NCBI RefSeq assembly: GCF_963576545.1
Contig: NC_083653.1
Coordinates: 16,847,139 to 16,911,138, forward strand
Reading direction: 5' to 3'
DNA length: 64,000 bases
Origin: Limanda limanda
Taxonomy: Eukaryota; Chordata; Actinopteri; Pleuronectiformes; Pleuronectidae
In this document: positions 26,421 to 37,805 of the stretch, in pieces
Position numbering within the stretch: the first letter of the stretch is position 1
Layout of the letters: each line of letters starts with the position of its first letter
The notes under the pieces: generated by a model
The model's input: only the letters and a program-made list of their open reading frames with translations
Told to the model about the DNA's origin: nothing
Databases searched by the model: none
Made by a program: the position numbers and the translations under genes

Positions 26421-26836
26421 CGGCAGTGGACAATGACTGTGGACTATAGTGGATCCGATCTTGATGCTGGATCATGATCTTGCTGGCTGCTGACCAGAGA
26501 CTATGACTGCAGCAGGACTGCTTGACATAAAGTATTGAAGTTATCCTTCAAAATGTTTACCCTCATCGATGCTACTAAAGCCTTTATCTTGATGATGTTT
26601 TCCTACACTTGACACCTATTGCACTTCTGTCCGTCCTGGGAGAGGGATCCCTCACATGTGGCTCTCTCTCTCTGAGGTTTCTACATATCTTTACCCTGTT
26701 AAAAGGGTTTTTAGTAGTTTTTCCTTCCTCTTGTTGAGGATTAAGGACAGAGGATGTCTCACCATGTTAAAGCCCTATGAGACGAATTGTGATTTGTGAA
26801 TATGAGCTATACAAATAAAATTTGATTGATTGATGA
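26421..26836 (+). mobile_element. LINE-type 3' end with (TTGA)n tail
   Basis: The stretch ends with 'gccctatgagacgaattgtg', 'gctatacaaataaaatttga' and a TTGA repeat. I recognise this as the 3' end of an abundant fish retroelement, preceded by 'ggattaaggacagaggatgt'. A truncated copy lies in inverted orientation at 55655-55712. No reverse-transcriptase frame survives here. The 5' limit is approximate. Confidence 0.6.
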
Positions 26837-27751
26837 TTGATCATGCTTAGTCATAGGACGCAAAAGGAGGATGCTTTGGAAAAAATCAACTTTCACTGTG
26901 ACGATTCGTAATAATGAACATCAGCAAGCGGGTGTATGTGTGTGTGTGTGTGTGTGTGGTTGACATCTTTCTCTGGGTCCTGTTGAAAGCAGCAGCACAA
27001 GCATGGGGGGGGCGTTTCATTAGTCTGTCAAACTCAATGATATTTAGAGCCCCACACCTTCGGCCAGGACTGGAAAACTCAATCAGCACTCTGATTTCAT
27101 AACCCTGCTCGGTGACAGGGCTTATTTTATCGCCCCACTGATTCATTCTAATAAACGCCAGACTGCCCGGCGCACCCCTGCTGAAATACAACCTCCTCCC
27201 CCCCCCACACCTTCTGTCCTCCATGGGTCGACCCGAAGAAAGGGGGAAAGGAGGGGGTGGGGGCTGGGATAAATCAGAATAGTGGGAACTGGAGGGTGCA
27301 GATAATCCATCGCCGGTTTCGGCTGTAGCTAGCAAGTCTGCCCCCCCATCCCACACATTCCACCCTCCCTCCGCCACCCTTTAGCACAAATCAGAAGCCG
27401 GGACGGTGCTGATCTGCGAGCGCTCGGTGGGGCCATTGATTGTGGACGACGGAGGAGGAGAGGGCCGATAAATTACCGGAGGCAGAGTGCGGAGGGTGAA
27501 GGAAAACAATTATCTGTGGAGGTGGAAAGCACATAAAGTGAAGAATGATAAACACTGTGAAATATGATTGACTCCAAGTGATATATGGAAGCCGAAGGAC
27601 AGGCGGAGCGGTCTGTGTGAGCAGAGATATCCTTGACTGGAATGGCTGTGTACTGACTTATACAGCCCAGGACATAACCCCATTTTCTTGTGTGTGGATG
27701 TGTGTGTTTGTGTGTGTGTGTGTGTGTGCGGATGTGTCTCTTTCTCCGCAG

Positions 27752-27830
27752 ACGACAGATGACATTGTTTCGTCAGCCGAGTGCTCCAGCGACGACGAGG
27801 ACCTGGAGGAGTGTGACTCCGGACATGCAG
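27752..27830 (+). CDS. nrxn3: Neurexin-3 acidic stalk exon upstream of splice site 5
   Basis: A 79-nt exon with acceptor AG at 27750-27751, preceded by 'gtctctttctccgc', and donor GTGGGA from 27831. It is entered in phase 0, directly following the exon that ends PPTIQ, and encodes [20 protein letters not shown] then CDSGHA plus one base of Gly/Ala. The [11 protein letters not shown] motif is the conserved acidic stretch before alternative segment 5 of neurexins. Its one-base overhang (G) can join three acceptors that all keep frame: 34911 (GPI-type end), 37567 (long stalk) and 38230 (short stalk). Reading through the donor would add about 20 residues and a stop, so intron retention would give a truncated protein. 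Confidence 0.95.
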
Positions 27831-28202
27831 GTGGGATGGGTGTGTCGAGTTGTGCTTGCTCTGAACCTGGTCTTTTTCTCCTTCTCTTTCTTTGATTTTG
27901 CTACCGAGGAGAGTCTCCTCTTAGCATCATGTCCCATGGGAGCTTCAAGTGTAACTTCAAAAAAAAAACGCCCAAAAGTAATGAGTAATAAAACACTAGT
28001 GCGAAGGGTTCTCACTGTAATTCTAAAGCTTAACGAACTCTTCGGAGTAAGAATTGAGTGTCTCTATGCTTAGCATGCCCGAAGTCACAACTTTAGCTGT
28101 AAATAAGTAAATGCATACATCTAATCGTCAGCCACATTAAAAGCTTCAAACACCTTTCGTCTGTAAATCAAGTTACACTTAGCTATGGGGCCACTGGTTG
28201 TA

Positions 28203-28301
28203 GACATGACGCAGCATTGATACTAATTTTGTTCTCTCAGCATTCGGTGGAGAGGAAAACTTTACTCAATAAAGTACGAAATTAGTATCAATCCGCATGT
28301 C
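28203..28301. other. Intronic inverted repeat (strong hairpin)
   Basis: ATTGATACTAATTT at 28216-28229 is the exact reverse complement of 28279-28292. Outside it, GACATG (28203-28208) pairs with CATGTC (28296-28301) across a small asymmetric bulge. The 49-base loop has a further CTCTC/GAGAG pair. The whole spans 99 bases, about 370 bases downstream of the acidic stalk exon. The size is that of a pre-miRNA or a splicing-control stem; which, if either, is unknown. Confidence 0.7.
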
Positions 28302-30081
28302 GCCCGCACTGATGCTTCAAAATGTATCTGCTCTGTACATGGTTGATTTCCTCTTGCTGTGCGTGTGTGTGCGTCTCTCTTGACAGAGGATACATTTTGA
28401 GATTCTTTCGAGAACAAAGATGCTTCCAGCATAGATACTGTGATATGTAGCAGACTAACTGCAACAGAGCCTCTTCCTCCCTTCTTCTTCTTCTTCTTCT
28501 CTTGTTTGTACCTCTGTTTCCTTTGTCGGAGGCTTGCCTTACCTGAAACATTCTAATAGAGAACAGATATCCTCGAATTTCTGTGCGCATCGTCTCTCTT
28601 CCCTCCTCCCTCTACACATACACACACACTCACACATACACACACACGTCACTTTGGGATTAAATCAAAGTGATAGGACATCCACTCGGTGGAGTTTGGA
28701 AATATAAACAGAGCTGGTAAATTAAACCGCAGATTTAAAAAAGAAGTGGATGTTTTGAGGCAACTTGGGTTTGGACGACTTGTGAACAAGCAGCTGTCAA
28801 TCACCGCTCCGCCCAGGAGGAGCTGGCATGGATTCTAATGGAGTTAACCAGGAGTGAGGGCTCCGCTGAAACTGGTTCCGCATGTGAGAAGCGTGTCCCC
28901 TAAGGTGCTCTGGAAATCATTAGCAGCTATTTGATTGCTCCCCTGTCCTTCAAAATGCCATCACAGCAGACTAATTGACGCTGTGTTAATCTGGCTAAAT
29001 ATGTCTCAGCGCCGGACCAAGCATATGTCCTCTTTTCACAGAAGTAAAAAAGAAGTAAGAACAATGCGTTGCCCTTTCACTTTCACTTAGGTACGCGTGC
29101 TCGGGGGAACATAACAGATAATCCAGCGCTTATTTATTTATCTCCGAAATGAGGTCTTTTACGTGTAGTTCCGTAGATACCCTGCTCGTAATTAAACAAT
29201 TTTCCTCCAATCTGTGAAAGGAACTCATTTACTTTGAGTCCTTATCACACGGTCATAGCGTTTGTTTCCTTGAAAATATGGCCACACAGTCGGCTTTTCA
29301 AACGCGAGGAGAAACCCATTTTGTCGGCGGCCTCGTCCCTGTATTTCGGTGCTTTATCTGCGAGCATGAGTTGCTTCTTTAAGTCCGAGATTACTGAAAT
29401 TGAATGGACAAAAATTTATCGCAGCTCGTGTGTTTTGTCTTTACGTGTCCCGACTGTTGAAAAGGCTCAAACCCAAGTGTTCTCAAAAAGTGGAGCTGTA
29501 GTGCAAGAAGTTTGTTTTCACCCAGAGAACATGGTACCCTCCCCTCATATAGTGGCAACATATGTAGTCATACACACTCTCATACATACTGTACATTTCA
29601 CCATGTCGACACAGAAATTCATTCCCTCATTCCTTGCCCTGCTTCCAGTTGTATGGACAGTTGCATGACATGGTGTTGACTTCATTTCTGTTGCATTTTG
29701 TTTTTGTTTTCTCCTGTGATGCACATGTGAACATCTCTCCTCTGTATCGATTTGGACCCAACTGCTGGGTCGCTTACGATTTGGGCTTTTTATTTTTATT
29801 TTGCTTTACGTTTTGGGGGGCCGGGGCGGGTTTGAAGGGGTTTTGAGTGGGGTGGTGATTTTATTTTCCAGTTTTGTTGTGGTTGTTTTTAGTTTTTTTT
29901 GTCCTCCTCATCATCCGTCGTCCATCCCACAAGCAAGGATAGAGCCGCTCCTCCCGTTTTTTGCCTCATCTTGTGCCGCATGAACTTTTGGTGGTTGGAA
30001 AAAATTCAAAGTTCTCCTCCTCATCCAAGTTTGTGTTGATTTATATTCTTTTGTGCCACATGGCTTCTAAAGAAACATCCT

Positions 30082-30101
30082 CCCCCCCCCCCCCCCCCCC
30101 C
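30082..30101 (+). repeat. Poly(C) run of 20 bases
   Basis: Uninterrupted C homopolymer in the nrxn3 intron. The reverse strand gives a G run that could form a quadruplex. Run length is often unreliable in assemblies. Confidence 0.9.
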
Positions 30102-33100
30102 ATTTTAGATACAACACAGGGAAATGAACGGCAACAAAATCTTTTCTTGCCATCACCCTTTTTTTGGCCTTGTGCAGGCAACCCCATCCTGTCTCAAGAA
30201 AGTTGTGTGTGAAAGAATGACTCCGTCTCCCCCTCCCGAGCGTTAACACCCCCTCCATCCCGACTCACCCACCTCCTTTCTGCATATACATGTCTGTTTG
30301 AATGCAGATGGCATAAAAAAGACTTTTATTGCCACAAAGTATATCTGTTTTTCTATTCTATCTGTTGCTCCAAGTAGAAGGCATTTGTGGCATGCACAGT
30401 GTACTGGACTGTACCGTAGCTATAGACTTACTAAGTGTCCTCTCCCCCCAAACCCCTGCTTCTGCATGGATATGATTGGCATCCATTTTGTGTGCTTCTT
30501 CTTCTCCACCCATAAGTGTCAGGCTAACCCCCAGCTGGCTTTTACTACATGTCGTTGTGTGTCCGCGGCTACGATGGCGGTCCTGCGCCGCCGCCTTAGC
30601 CGTGGCTCCTCCTCTCTCAGAGGCGTCTTTGTGTTGGTGCCTGCTGTCTCTGTCTGTGCTCCGTCTGCCTGTCTTGTCCGCTGTACGTGGTCGTCTCGTG
30701 GTTGTGTCGTGTCTGTATGTTTGATAAAACTGTTAAACCTTACCTTCTCCCTTTATCCCACGTGAGTTCCACAAGAGAGCAAATAAACTCATGGTTCGAT
30801 CCCCTGAATAAGAACAAACTAAACACAGAAACGCACCAGCGACTTAGAATACAACCTGGAAATGAGTGATGAAACATTTAGAGATTTAGAGAGAACAGCA
30901 AATACCAAGTCGATTTCCGATTTAATTTAACGGTGATTAACAGTGATGCAGCTTGTCATTACCATGTAATCAGAGACATTTTGCGATTGATTTGTAATTA
31001 GGTTGCTGTAATTGATGCAAATGATTTTCATAAATCCACAAGTACAAATCAGAATGTTTGATTCGTACATACAGTTTCTACGAATAACCAAAATCCCATT
31101 AAGACATCAACATGAGTTAGTTGCTATTGTGGTGCCTTACTATTGTGGTGCCAGTAAATTGTGTTAGAGAGACGCTCTGCACAATCCCTAAGACTTAAAA
31201 CACATAAATGAAATGGAGCAATTACTGTTATTACTCACACTTGGAAAAGGGGCTCCATTACAAACTGCCGACGGTTGTTGTCCTCGATAAAGGGAATAAA
31301 CACTGACTGTAGGGACAACGTACATTTTGCTATTAGATAGAAAATGTCAGACCACTTCCTGCATTGCTCCTGAGCATAAACATACAGGTGGGAGGTTTCA
31401 GTGGGTTTGAACAAACAACCAACTCTGTCATTGTTGTCGAGAAAACAAACCAACAGAGTAACTGTTGCACTTGTCATGGTCATTGATTGTTACATGATTG
31501 CATTTGACCTCAACATCCTTCGATGATCTGAAACATATGTACAGGTGTCTCCTCATCTTATTGGCCTTGTTGGATAAAGACGAGAGTCAGAAGCTCAAAT
31601 CCATTTTAGACGAGGAGCAGGGATGTGATGTTGTGGGACTTCTTCACTGAAGAGCCACGCGTAGGTTGGAGAATAAAGTTTTGGAATGGATCACTGAGTT
31701 TCCTTGTGGCTTTAGCGATGACTTCCGTCAAGCCCCATTGGGCCAGCTGTCAGTTCAGCGCAGGCCTCAGATCAGTTTAAAGGTTATTCAGCTGACACAT
31801 GTCGACTCAATGCAGAGGTGCAGCCTAATGGCTGTGCAGCAAATCGACCAGCTGACAGGGGCAAGTCGCCACGCCTGCCCGAGATGCCAATTTCATACGC
31901 CAGACTGGCCCCAGCCACATGATGACGGATTAAGAGCTATCTGCCATGAGCTGTGGCTTCAGGACACCCCGGAAGAGGGCTCTTCTCCCAGCCAGAGGTG
32001 GTTTATGTGTTCTCACAGGAAAGACCTCTTTGCTCCCTGGAGTTGAAAATGGCACAGGATGCTGCCCATCAGTGAGAAATTCTCCTCTGTTGGCAGTTGT
32101 GTGCTCAGGCAAGATAAGATAATTTAATGGCAGGGTGAAATGCTCGGCTTTTTAAGGTGCATGTTTCTAGAATGCTCAGCCTTTGCCGAGCGCACCGATA
32201 TAATCCCTGGCATGTCCCTTCAACTGTGCCCACAGTGAGAATCTGCGTGTTGCTGGCTCTCTGGTAATCAGCTCCCTACCTGGAGTGGGTAGAGGTGAAT
32301 GAATCTGCTACAGCAGGTCTCCTGGCACAATACAAGCAGCCACAATAGGATTTCAGGGCCTCAAACCACTGACTCGCCCACAATTTGGAGCGTTGAAATC
32401 TCATTGACTCGCTTCATCCGCGGCTGGTGCTGGTGCACGGGCTTTCCGCTTTTGTGGTGTGGCGCCGGCAAATCCCTGACACACCGTCGGGATTCATCTC
32501 CATTCGGAAGCCTCAGCAAACGCTGGATGGACACGGGGATCAGGCCAGGAGAGGGAAGAGAGAAAAGACAGAGGGAGAGGAGTAAAAGTGAAGAGAAAGT
32601 GCTGCTCTGAGACTTCTGCATTCGTAGCCTCTAAGTTGCTGAGGTATTTGACCAATCAGCCGTTTAGTAGAAACTGTATTTCCTTCAATTCCACTTCAAA
32701 AGCCAACACGGACATGAAGCAGATAATGTCTTTCTTACATCATGGGATGTAAAAGAGCATTGGCTGTAAAATTCAGTTTCTTTCATACTCTCGGCTTTCT
32801 AGATGAGTTTTGCTTATTGAAGCAAAGACTAGAAGGCACAAAAAAAAAACACTCTTGCCTAAAAAAGGAAAGCAAAGGGTGTAACTGGCTGTAGGTCTAG
32901 CATAGTGGAGGATTATTTGCCAGGGAGGCAGCGGCTTAGAATAAATCTCTTTCCATCTTGACAATGTTGGAAAAACAAATGCAATCTGGTTAAGCAAACC
33001 CATTAGAAACCCCAGTGTTTGTCGGCCTCAGAAATGCAGGAAGATGTGCAATGCTTGTGCAAGAGCTTACGTAGGATTAAAGTGTTTACCAAAACATCAA

Positions 33101-34210
33101 GGTCCTCTGCACTGACTTTAATGGAGACCCTTAACTGCAGTGGCTTGCCTCCCAACCAAGTGTTTTGTTGATACAGCGCAAAGCTAACAGTCGCCGAAAG
33201 CTGTTAGCCAAGAATAGAGTGAAAGGTTGCAAACAAGGCCGAGACAACAAGGGCAGAGTTGGATAAATAAAGCTTCGGTTGAAATTGCGTATGCTGTGCT
33301 GCCTTTGTGTATTTAACAAGGCAAGGAGTTCTGTAGTTATCAGAGCCGTGCAACACGAGCATTAGATGTTAGTCATAGCGAAGATGAAACACCAGGTCCG
33401 TACGGTGGATAGCAGCTCTGTTATCACATCAGACATTACTCTGATCTCCGGAGCGTGGTCGGACAGTCGGGGAGATTCACATTAAAGACGTCAGTTGATA
33501 ATACGCAGTCTGACACATGCCATATTTCCAATAAGGCTTGACTCATGGGCCCAGTTTTTGCCAAATGAATGAGGTTTTTCTGTAAACCAGCCTGCAGAGG
33601 AGGAACCGAACACCTGACGCCCCAAGACAAATGTGCCTCTCACATCTCCTTAAACTCACCGGAGGCACAGATGAAAAGCCCGCCCCCTTGTGCCCTCTTG
33701 TGGAACTCACTCCCAGCACAGTGGTTATCTGTCAAACAAAGGCTGTTGGTTAATGCGCAGAACACAGAGCATCTAAACATTGCATAAAATGAGGCTCATT
33801 AATTATCACTTTACTCCCCCTCTCTTGATTAAGTAGCGAATGTGGTGGGGCTAAATACCATTTAATATTGGTTGTATATCACCCATGGTGCACCTTGTCC
33901 CCCCCTGTTAACCGCTGATGAATGGTTTCTTTGCCTGAGCTAATATCCCACAGCCCTTTGATGGCAGTGACCTTACACTGACCTTTGACCCCTTCTAAAG
34001 CCCCCTCTGACCCCTGGCTTGCTGTATTGTTACTGTATATTACTCTCCCTAAATGCAACTTACTTAAGCATGCATTGCCCAACTTCTTATAGTGAAACTA
34101 AAATCCAAAATAAAACCTTGTCTGATTTTACCTCTCTCTCTCTGACGTACATCCAGATTGCACGCCCTGTCCCGTGTTTTGAAAATACTAACAAGAGAAA
34201 TGTATTGAAG

Positions 34211-34242
34211 TAACTAATAATAAGCAAGTTTATTATTAGTTA
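34211..34242. other. Perfect 13-bp hairpin in the SS5 intron
   Basis: TAACTAATAATAA (34211-34223) is followed by the loop gcaagt and its exact reverse complement (34230-34242). It lies about 670 bases upstream of the GPI-type exon. Both arms are A/U-rich with UAA words, so it could be an RNA structure or a bidirectional protein-binding site. It could also resemble a terminator by chance, which has no meaning in this genome. Confidence 0.65.
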
Positions 34243-34540
34243 AAGTGAAGGTGGTGACACTTTGCCTTTAAACTGTCCCCCCTCTCTTTGTCTGCCTCAG
34301 TGTGTGCTTTCTGGTTGTTCATCTTTGATAGTGTGAGAAATTTAATGCCTTTCTTTCTTGCTTGCCAGTTTGTTTTTTTAGTTTTTGTTTTGTCTCGTTT
34401 GAAACATATATGTCAATACACATATATGTTAATTCTATGTTTCTTTTCTGAAAATGTTCAAATTTTAATCTGCTAATTTGCTAAGAATCTCTATTTTTCC
34501 AAATGTTTTGATGATTTTTATTTTTCCCTTATTCGAATGA

Positions 34541-34673
34541 AGCTTCCTCTTTTCTCTATGAACTAAATGCTCTTAATAACAACGACAGAAGGTTTGCGGA
34601 GATTGGCTTTCAAAACGCCGCGGCTGCATTGGAAGCTTCAAATTCAAGTCCTCATAGAGAAAAGAGAGAAGCT
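34541..34673. other. 21-bp inverted repeat before the alternative exon
   Basis: The arm at 34541-34561 (AGCTTC then CTCTTTTCTCTATGA) pairs with 34652-34673 over 21 base pairs with a single one-base bulge. The arms are 90 bases apart, 240-370 bases upstream of the acceptor at 34910. One arm is a pyrimidine tract of the kind PTB binds; pairing would mask it. Confidence 0.7.
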
Positions 34674-34910
34674 GCCTTCAAAGTGGAAAAACTGTTTCTA
34701 TGCTGATCTCTAATATTCTCCTGTTATTGAATAGCTTTACCGCTGATTGAATTTGGATTTAATCAATTAATGAGTCGATTAATTTTGATTGCATGGCAAA
34801 GAAGTTGCAGCTTAGGGTCTGTAAAACTGTCATTGTTGAGAGTGCTGTTCTCTTTTGTAAATGGGCATGTATATGCTCATTGTTTGTATATCCCCATCCC
34901 TTCCTTACAG

Positions 34911-35020
34911 CCAAAAGCTCTAATGCCGCCCGACCGCTTCGTGCCGCCTTTACATGGACATGGCAACTGATGTACACGTTCACCCCCATCTATGTCATTT
35001 CCTCCCTAGTATGTTCATAG
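34911..35020 (+). CDS. nrxn3: Neurexin-3 alternative terminal exon, GPI-anchor type
   Basis: The acceptor 'cccatcccttccttacag' ends at 34910. With the one-base G overhang of the 79-nt exon, the frame reads Ala, KSSNAARPLRAAFTWTWQLM, YTFTPIYVISSLVCS and a TAG stop at 35018-35020. A small-residue region (SSNAA), a short basic/polar spacer and a hydrophobic C-terminus running to the stop is the layout of a GPI-attachment signal. From memory, vertebrate neurexin-3 has an alternative-segment-5 exon giving GPI-anchored or secreted forms with a closely similar end. This product would keep the LNS domains and stalk but lack the cytoplasmic tail and PDZ ligand. A possible donor (AG|GTCCCA) follows the stop directly, so the exon could also be spliced onward. 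Otherwise the A/T-rich sequence after it would be its 3' UTR. Confidence 0.88.
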
Positions 35021-37566
35021 GTCCCACCCCGTCTCACACTACCAGCTCCCGAACCCTTTACGTAGAGATTCTAAGATATGTACAGTCATCCGTTTGTCCA
35101 TTACCGATGGACGTGTTAAAGTCGACAGAGATAAAAGAAAAAGAAAAAAAAGTAATCTGATCAGGCTGTAGATATTTATGGAGAGAATACTCTATCGAAA
35201 GAAAGACTTATAGATATACAGTTTTCTTTTTTATACAAAGCTAAATGATTATCTAAAGAACAAGGAGGATTATTTTTCATGTCATGATGTGTGGATGTAT
35301 GTGTTGTTGCCTCCCTGTACCATCCTGTCTCAAAAGAGAAATATATACTACTTAATCAGAAACTGTTAAAGACGAAACTAACCTAACCTGTCCAAAGGCA
35401 TTCTTACACAACTTTCTTTTGTAAATTTTTTTTCTTCCTGCCAAAATCATGCGGGCAATTTGTTGATGTAAGTTGACAAAACTGATGGTATGCTTTCTTC
35501 CTTTTGAAAACTGTCCTTTTTTTCGTAGGCTTTTATGATTTTCCGAGCTGACTTTGATTTAATGTGTTTTCTACTTACCTATTACTAATCCCTTTCTGGA
35601 TAGCTCTATCTGTGGCTTTACTTTGTGAATGTTTTTTACGATGTTTGCTCTAACTCTGGACTTTTGCAATGCCTTAATTATGATTTTCGGTTCCCTTCGT
35701 TTTTTTCTGTTGTGTTCTTTTTTGTCTTTACTGTTGGAAAAAGGTTTGCATCTCTTTATAGTGCCCTGTTTGTGAACCTCTGCGATGTACAAACAAGCCA
35801 CTTTTGGCAAGAGGAGACGCAGCTTCAGTCGACATCTGAATGTTTCAAAATGTTTGTGGTGCTCCAGCGACAGTTTAAACCAGAAAATCATGAGCTGGTA
35901 TCAAGTGTTCCAATATGGATTCATCATTAGTGGTTAATTGTAGAAATTGATTTAGGTTCGTTAGACTCTCTGATGAACAATACTGTAATTAAACATCTTA
36001 CAAATGAGATTCTACCATCAAACAAATCCGTAAACATTCAGGTGTCAGTGAACTGCCCGGTGACTTTCTGCCATTGTGGTAACTGTAGGGGTCAAAAGGC
36101 ACGAGGCTAGGGCAAGTAGGGGAGCCTACTGGTTAGTGGTGACTTTTTAATGGTGGAGTTTTAGATCAGGGGTGCTCAGTTAGATTAATGATTTGTTCAC
36201 ACCAAGCGCAACATTGTTTCGTGCAATATGTTCACATGCAAAGTCAATGGACATATGCGAATAGACATACATGGACTCTGTGTTTGTGTCACTTGACGCA
36301 ATGTCTTAATTCGCTGCAATATTTGAACTTCGTGACGTGATGTCACAAAAGCGTTGAGAATCAAGCTCGCGGGAAACAAGCCCTGGCAACGATCTAAGCT
36401 AGCTGGTCATTAAAATGTCCACTGGTCAGCCTCAGGTAGCTCTGGAAATGACAAGAGACCTACAGCTTAGTGTGGCTCTGATGGTCATGTGGACCCACAC
36501 ACGGCGTCCCACTACAGGTTCAACGCACCAACTGTAGCGCTCGTCCACTCCTCTTTTTCTGGAAGAGAGAGGTGGATATCCACAGGTTGTGCACTCGCCC
36601 ATTTCTTGTGCAAGTACCGTGAGTGAACACAAACGATCCTGCAGCCAAACGCCGGTGAAAAGCGCAATGTGAAAACCCGCTTAGCGTTTTGTGTGAGCGC
36701 AGCATTAAAGTATCAGACAGGTTTTTTTAGAGGCTCAAATTCTTGTTTTTTCGGACTCTGTAGCAGCTCCAGTCCGTAAACATCACTTCGTTCCTCGGCT
36801 TTATGATGCAGGAGCTGTCGGTGTTTGTTCGCTGATGTAGGTCAGTGGGGTTAAAAAGCGCCTCTCTGAGCAGCTTTATGAAAACACCTTACAAACACTT
36901 TCTCATTTCAGACCTAGTTAACTTCCTTTCAGGCCCACTGGCTTGCACTTGAATTGCAAACAAATGCTAATAGCCTCTGCTTCTGCTTGTCCACAGAGCA
37001 CATCTTTCGGAGCTCAAAGTGTTTGACTGGAGTGACTAAGGGATTTTAGCCTAAAGACACGAGAAACAAGCCTCTTAAAAGCCTTAACATAAGTTATCGT
37101 GGAGGAATATGTAGCCGTTGGCAGATGGAACTAAATATATAAAACTTTGTGACATACACACTTTTTGATGAGCAACGACATGCAGCTCATAGAACACGTT
37201 GATAGTGCAGTGCAGATGTAACTCCGATATTTGAGCAGATACGTGTGAGGAGTCAGTTTATTGTGGCTCACCCTTGTGCATCCCTCAAAGCCTTTTGATG
37301 CAATGTATTCTTTATGTATGGCTGTTGTTTTCTTTCAGTTTGGGTCTTGTTTGGTTCTGAGTTCCATTGTTTTTGCACTGGTACAATATTTTCTGTTCTT
37401 TTCGTTTCTTTGTTTATCTTCAGTTTCGTTTTTTCTTCCCTTTGTTGAGCTTTGCTTTTTTTTACCTCCTTTGGTTACCGGTTCTTTTGGTGTTTGCTTC
37501 TTGCTTTGTCGGGAAAAGATTTTCCAACCTTCTGACTTGTGTCTGTTTCTCTGTTTTGCTTTCCAG
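35021..37566 (+). other. Possible 3' UTR of the GPI form, then intron
   Basis: From the stop at 35020 to about 36000 the sequence is A/T-rich with long T runs and without good open frames, as expected for a 3' UTR. An ATTAAA at 35988-35993 is a possible polyadenylation signal; no AATAAA was found. After a possible repeat (36170-36715), the last 850 bases become strongly T-rich toward the acceptor at 37566. Confidence 0.45.
36170..36715. mobile_element. Candidate non-autonomous DNA transposon
   Basis: The left part contains 'tgttcacaccaagcgcaac' and the right part 'cgcttagcgttttgtgtgag', which are loosely inverted (TTCACACCAAGCGC versus CTCACACAAAACGC). Fish PIF/Harbinger-type elements begin with a similar 'gttcacaccaa.cgcg' end, as I recall. 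No target duplication was found and there is no intact frame inside. Confidence 0.35.
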
Positions 37567-37768
37567 GAGGGGAGCTAGTCATCCCCGTGCTAGTCGAGGA
37601 CCCCATAGACATCCCTTCTGTATCCACCCGTTCTCCTTTCATCCCCCTCCCCCCAACCCTCCACCCCGTCCTCACCATTATTGAGACCACCAAAGAATCC
37701 TTGGCCATGGCCACTGAGGCGGGGGTACCTTGCTTGTCGGACCGAGGCAGCGATGATTGTGATGATGG

Positions 37769-37805
<37 letters not shown>

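Larger units (their letters stand above)
27831..34910 (+). other. nrxn3 splice-site-5 intron, 5' part
   Basis: Seven kilobases with no well-supported exon. Contents include a long intronic inverted repeat (28203-28301), a TTC/TCT-rich run near 28482-28502, a 20-base C run (30082-30101), and long T-rich, weakly structured stretches at 29.7-30.8 and 34.3-34.9 kb that look like untranslated or conserved non-coding sequence. A possible extra terminal exon at 29934 is listed in the findings at low confidence. Confidence 0.65.

Noticed and set aside
26886..27377. 163-residue - strand frame
   Set aside because: No domain, ends in a CA-repeat-derived His-Thr run, no splice sites in phase. It lies in the nrxn3 intron.
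30298..30765. 155-residue + strand frame in the SS5 intron
   Set aside because: Cys/Ser/Val-rich low-quality frame in a T-rich region with no neurexin similarity.
36432..36705. - strand frame with RRVWVHMT as a Harbinger transposase
   Set aside because: Only five residues resemble the W-V-H block and the rest does not follow the family; kept only as a possible non-autonomous element.
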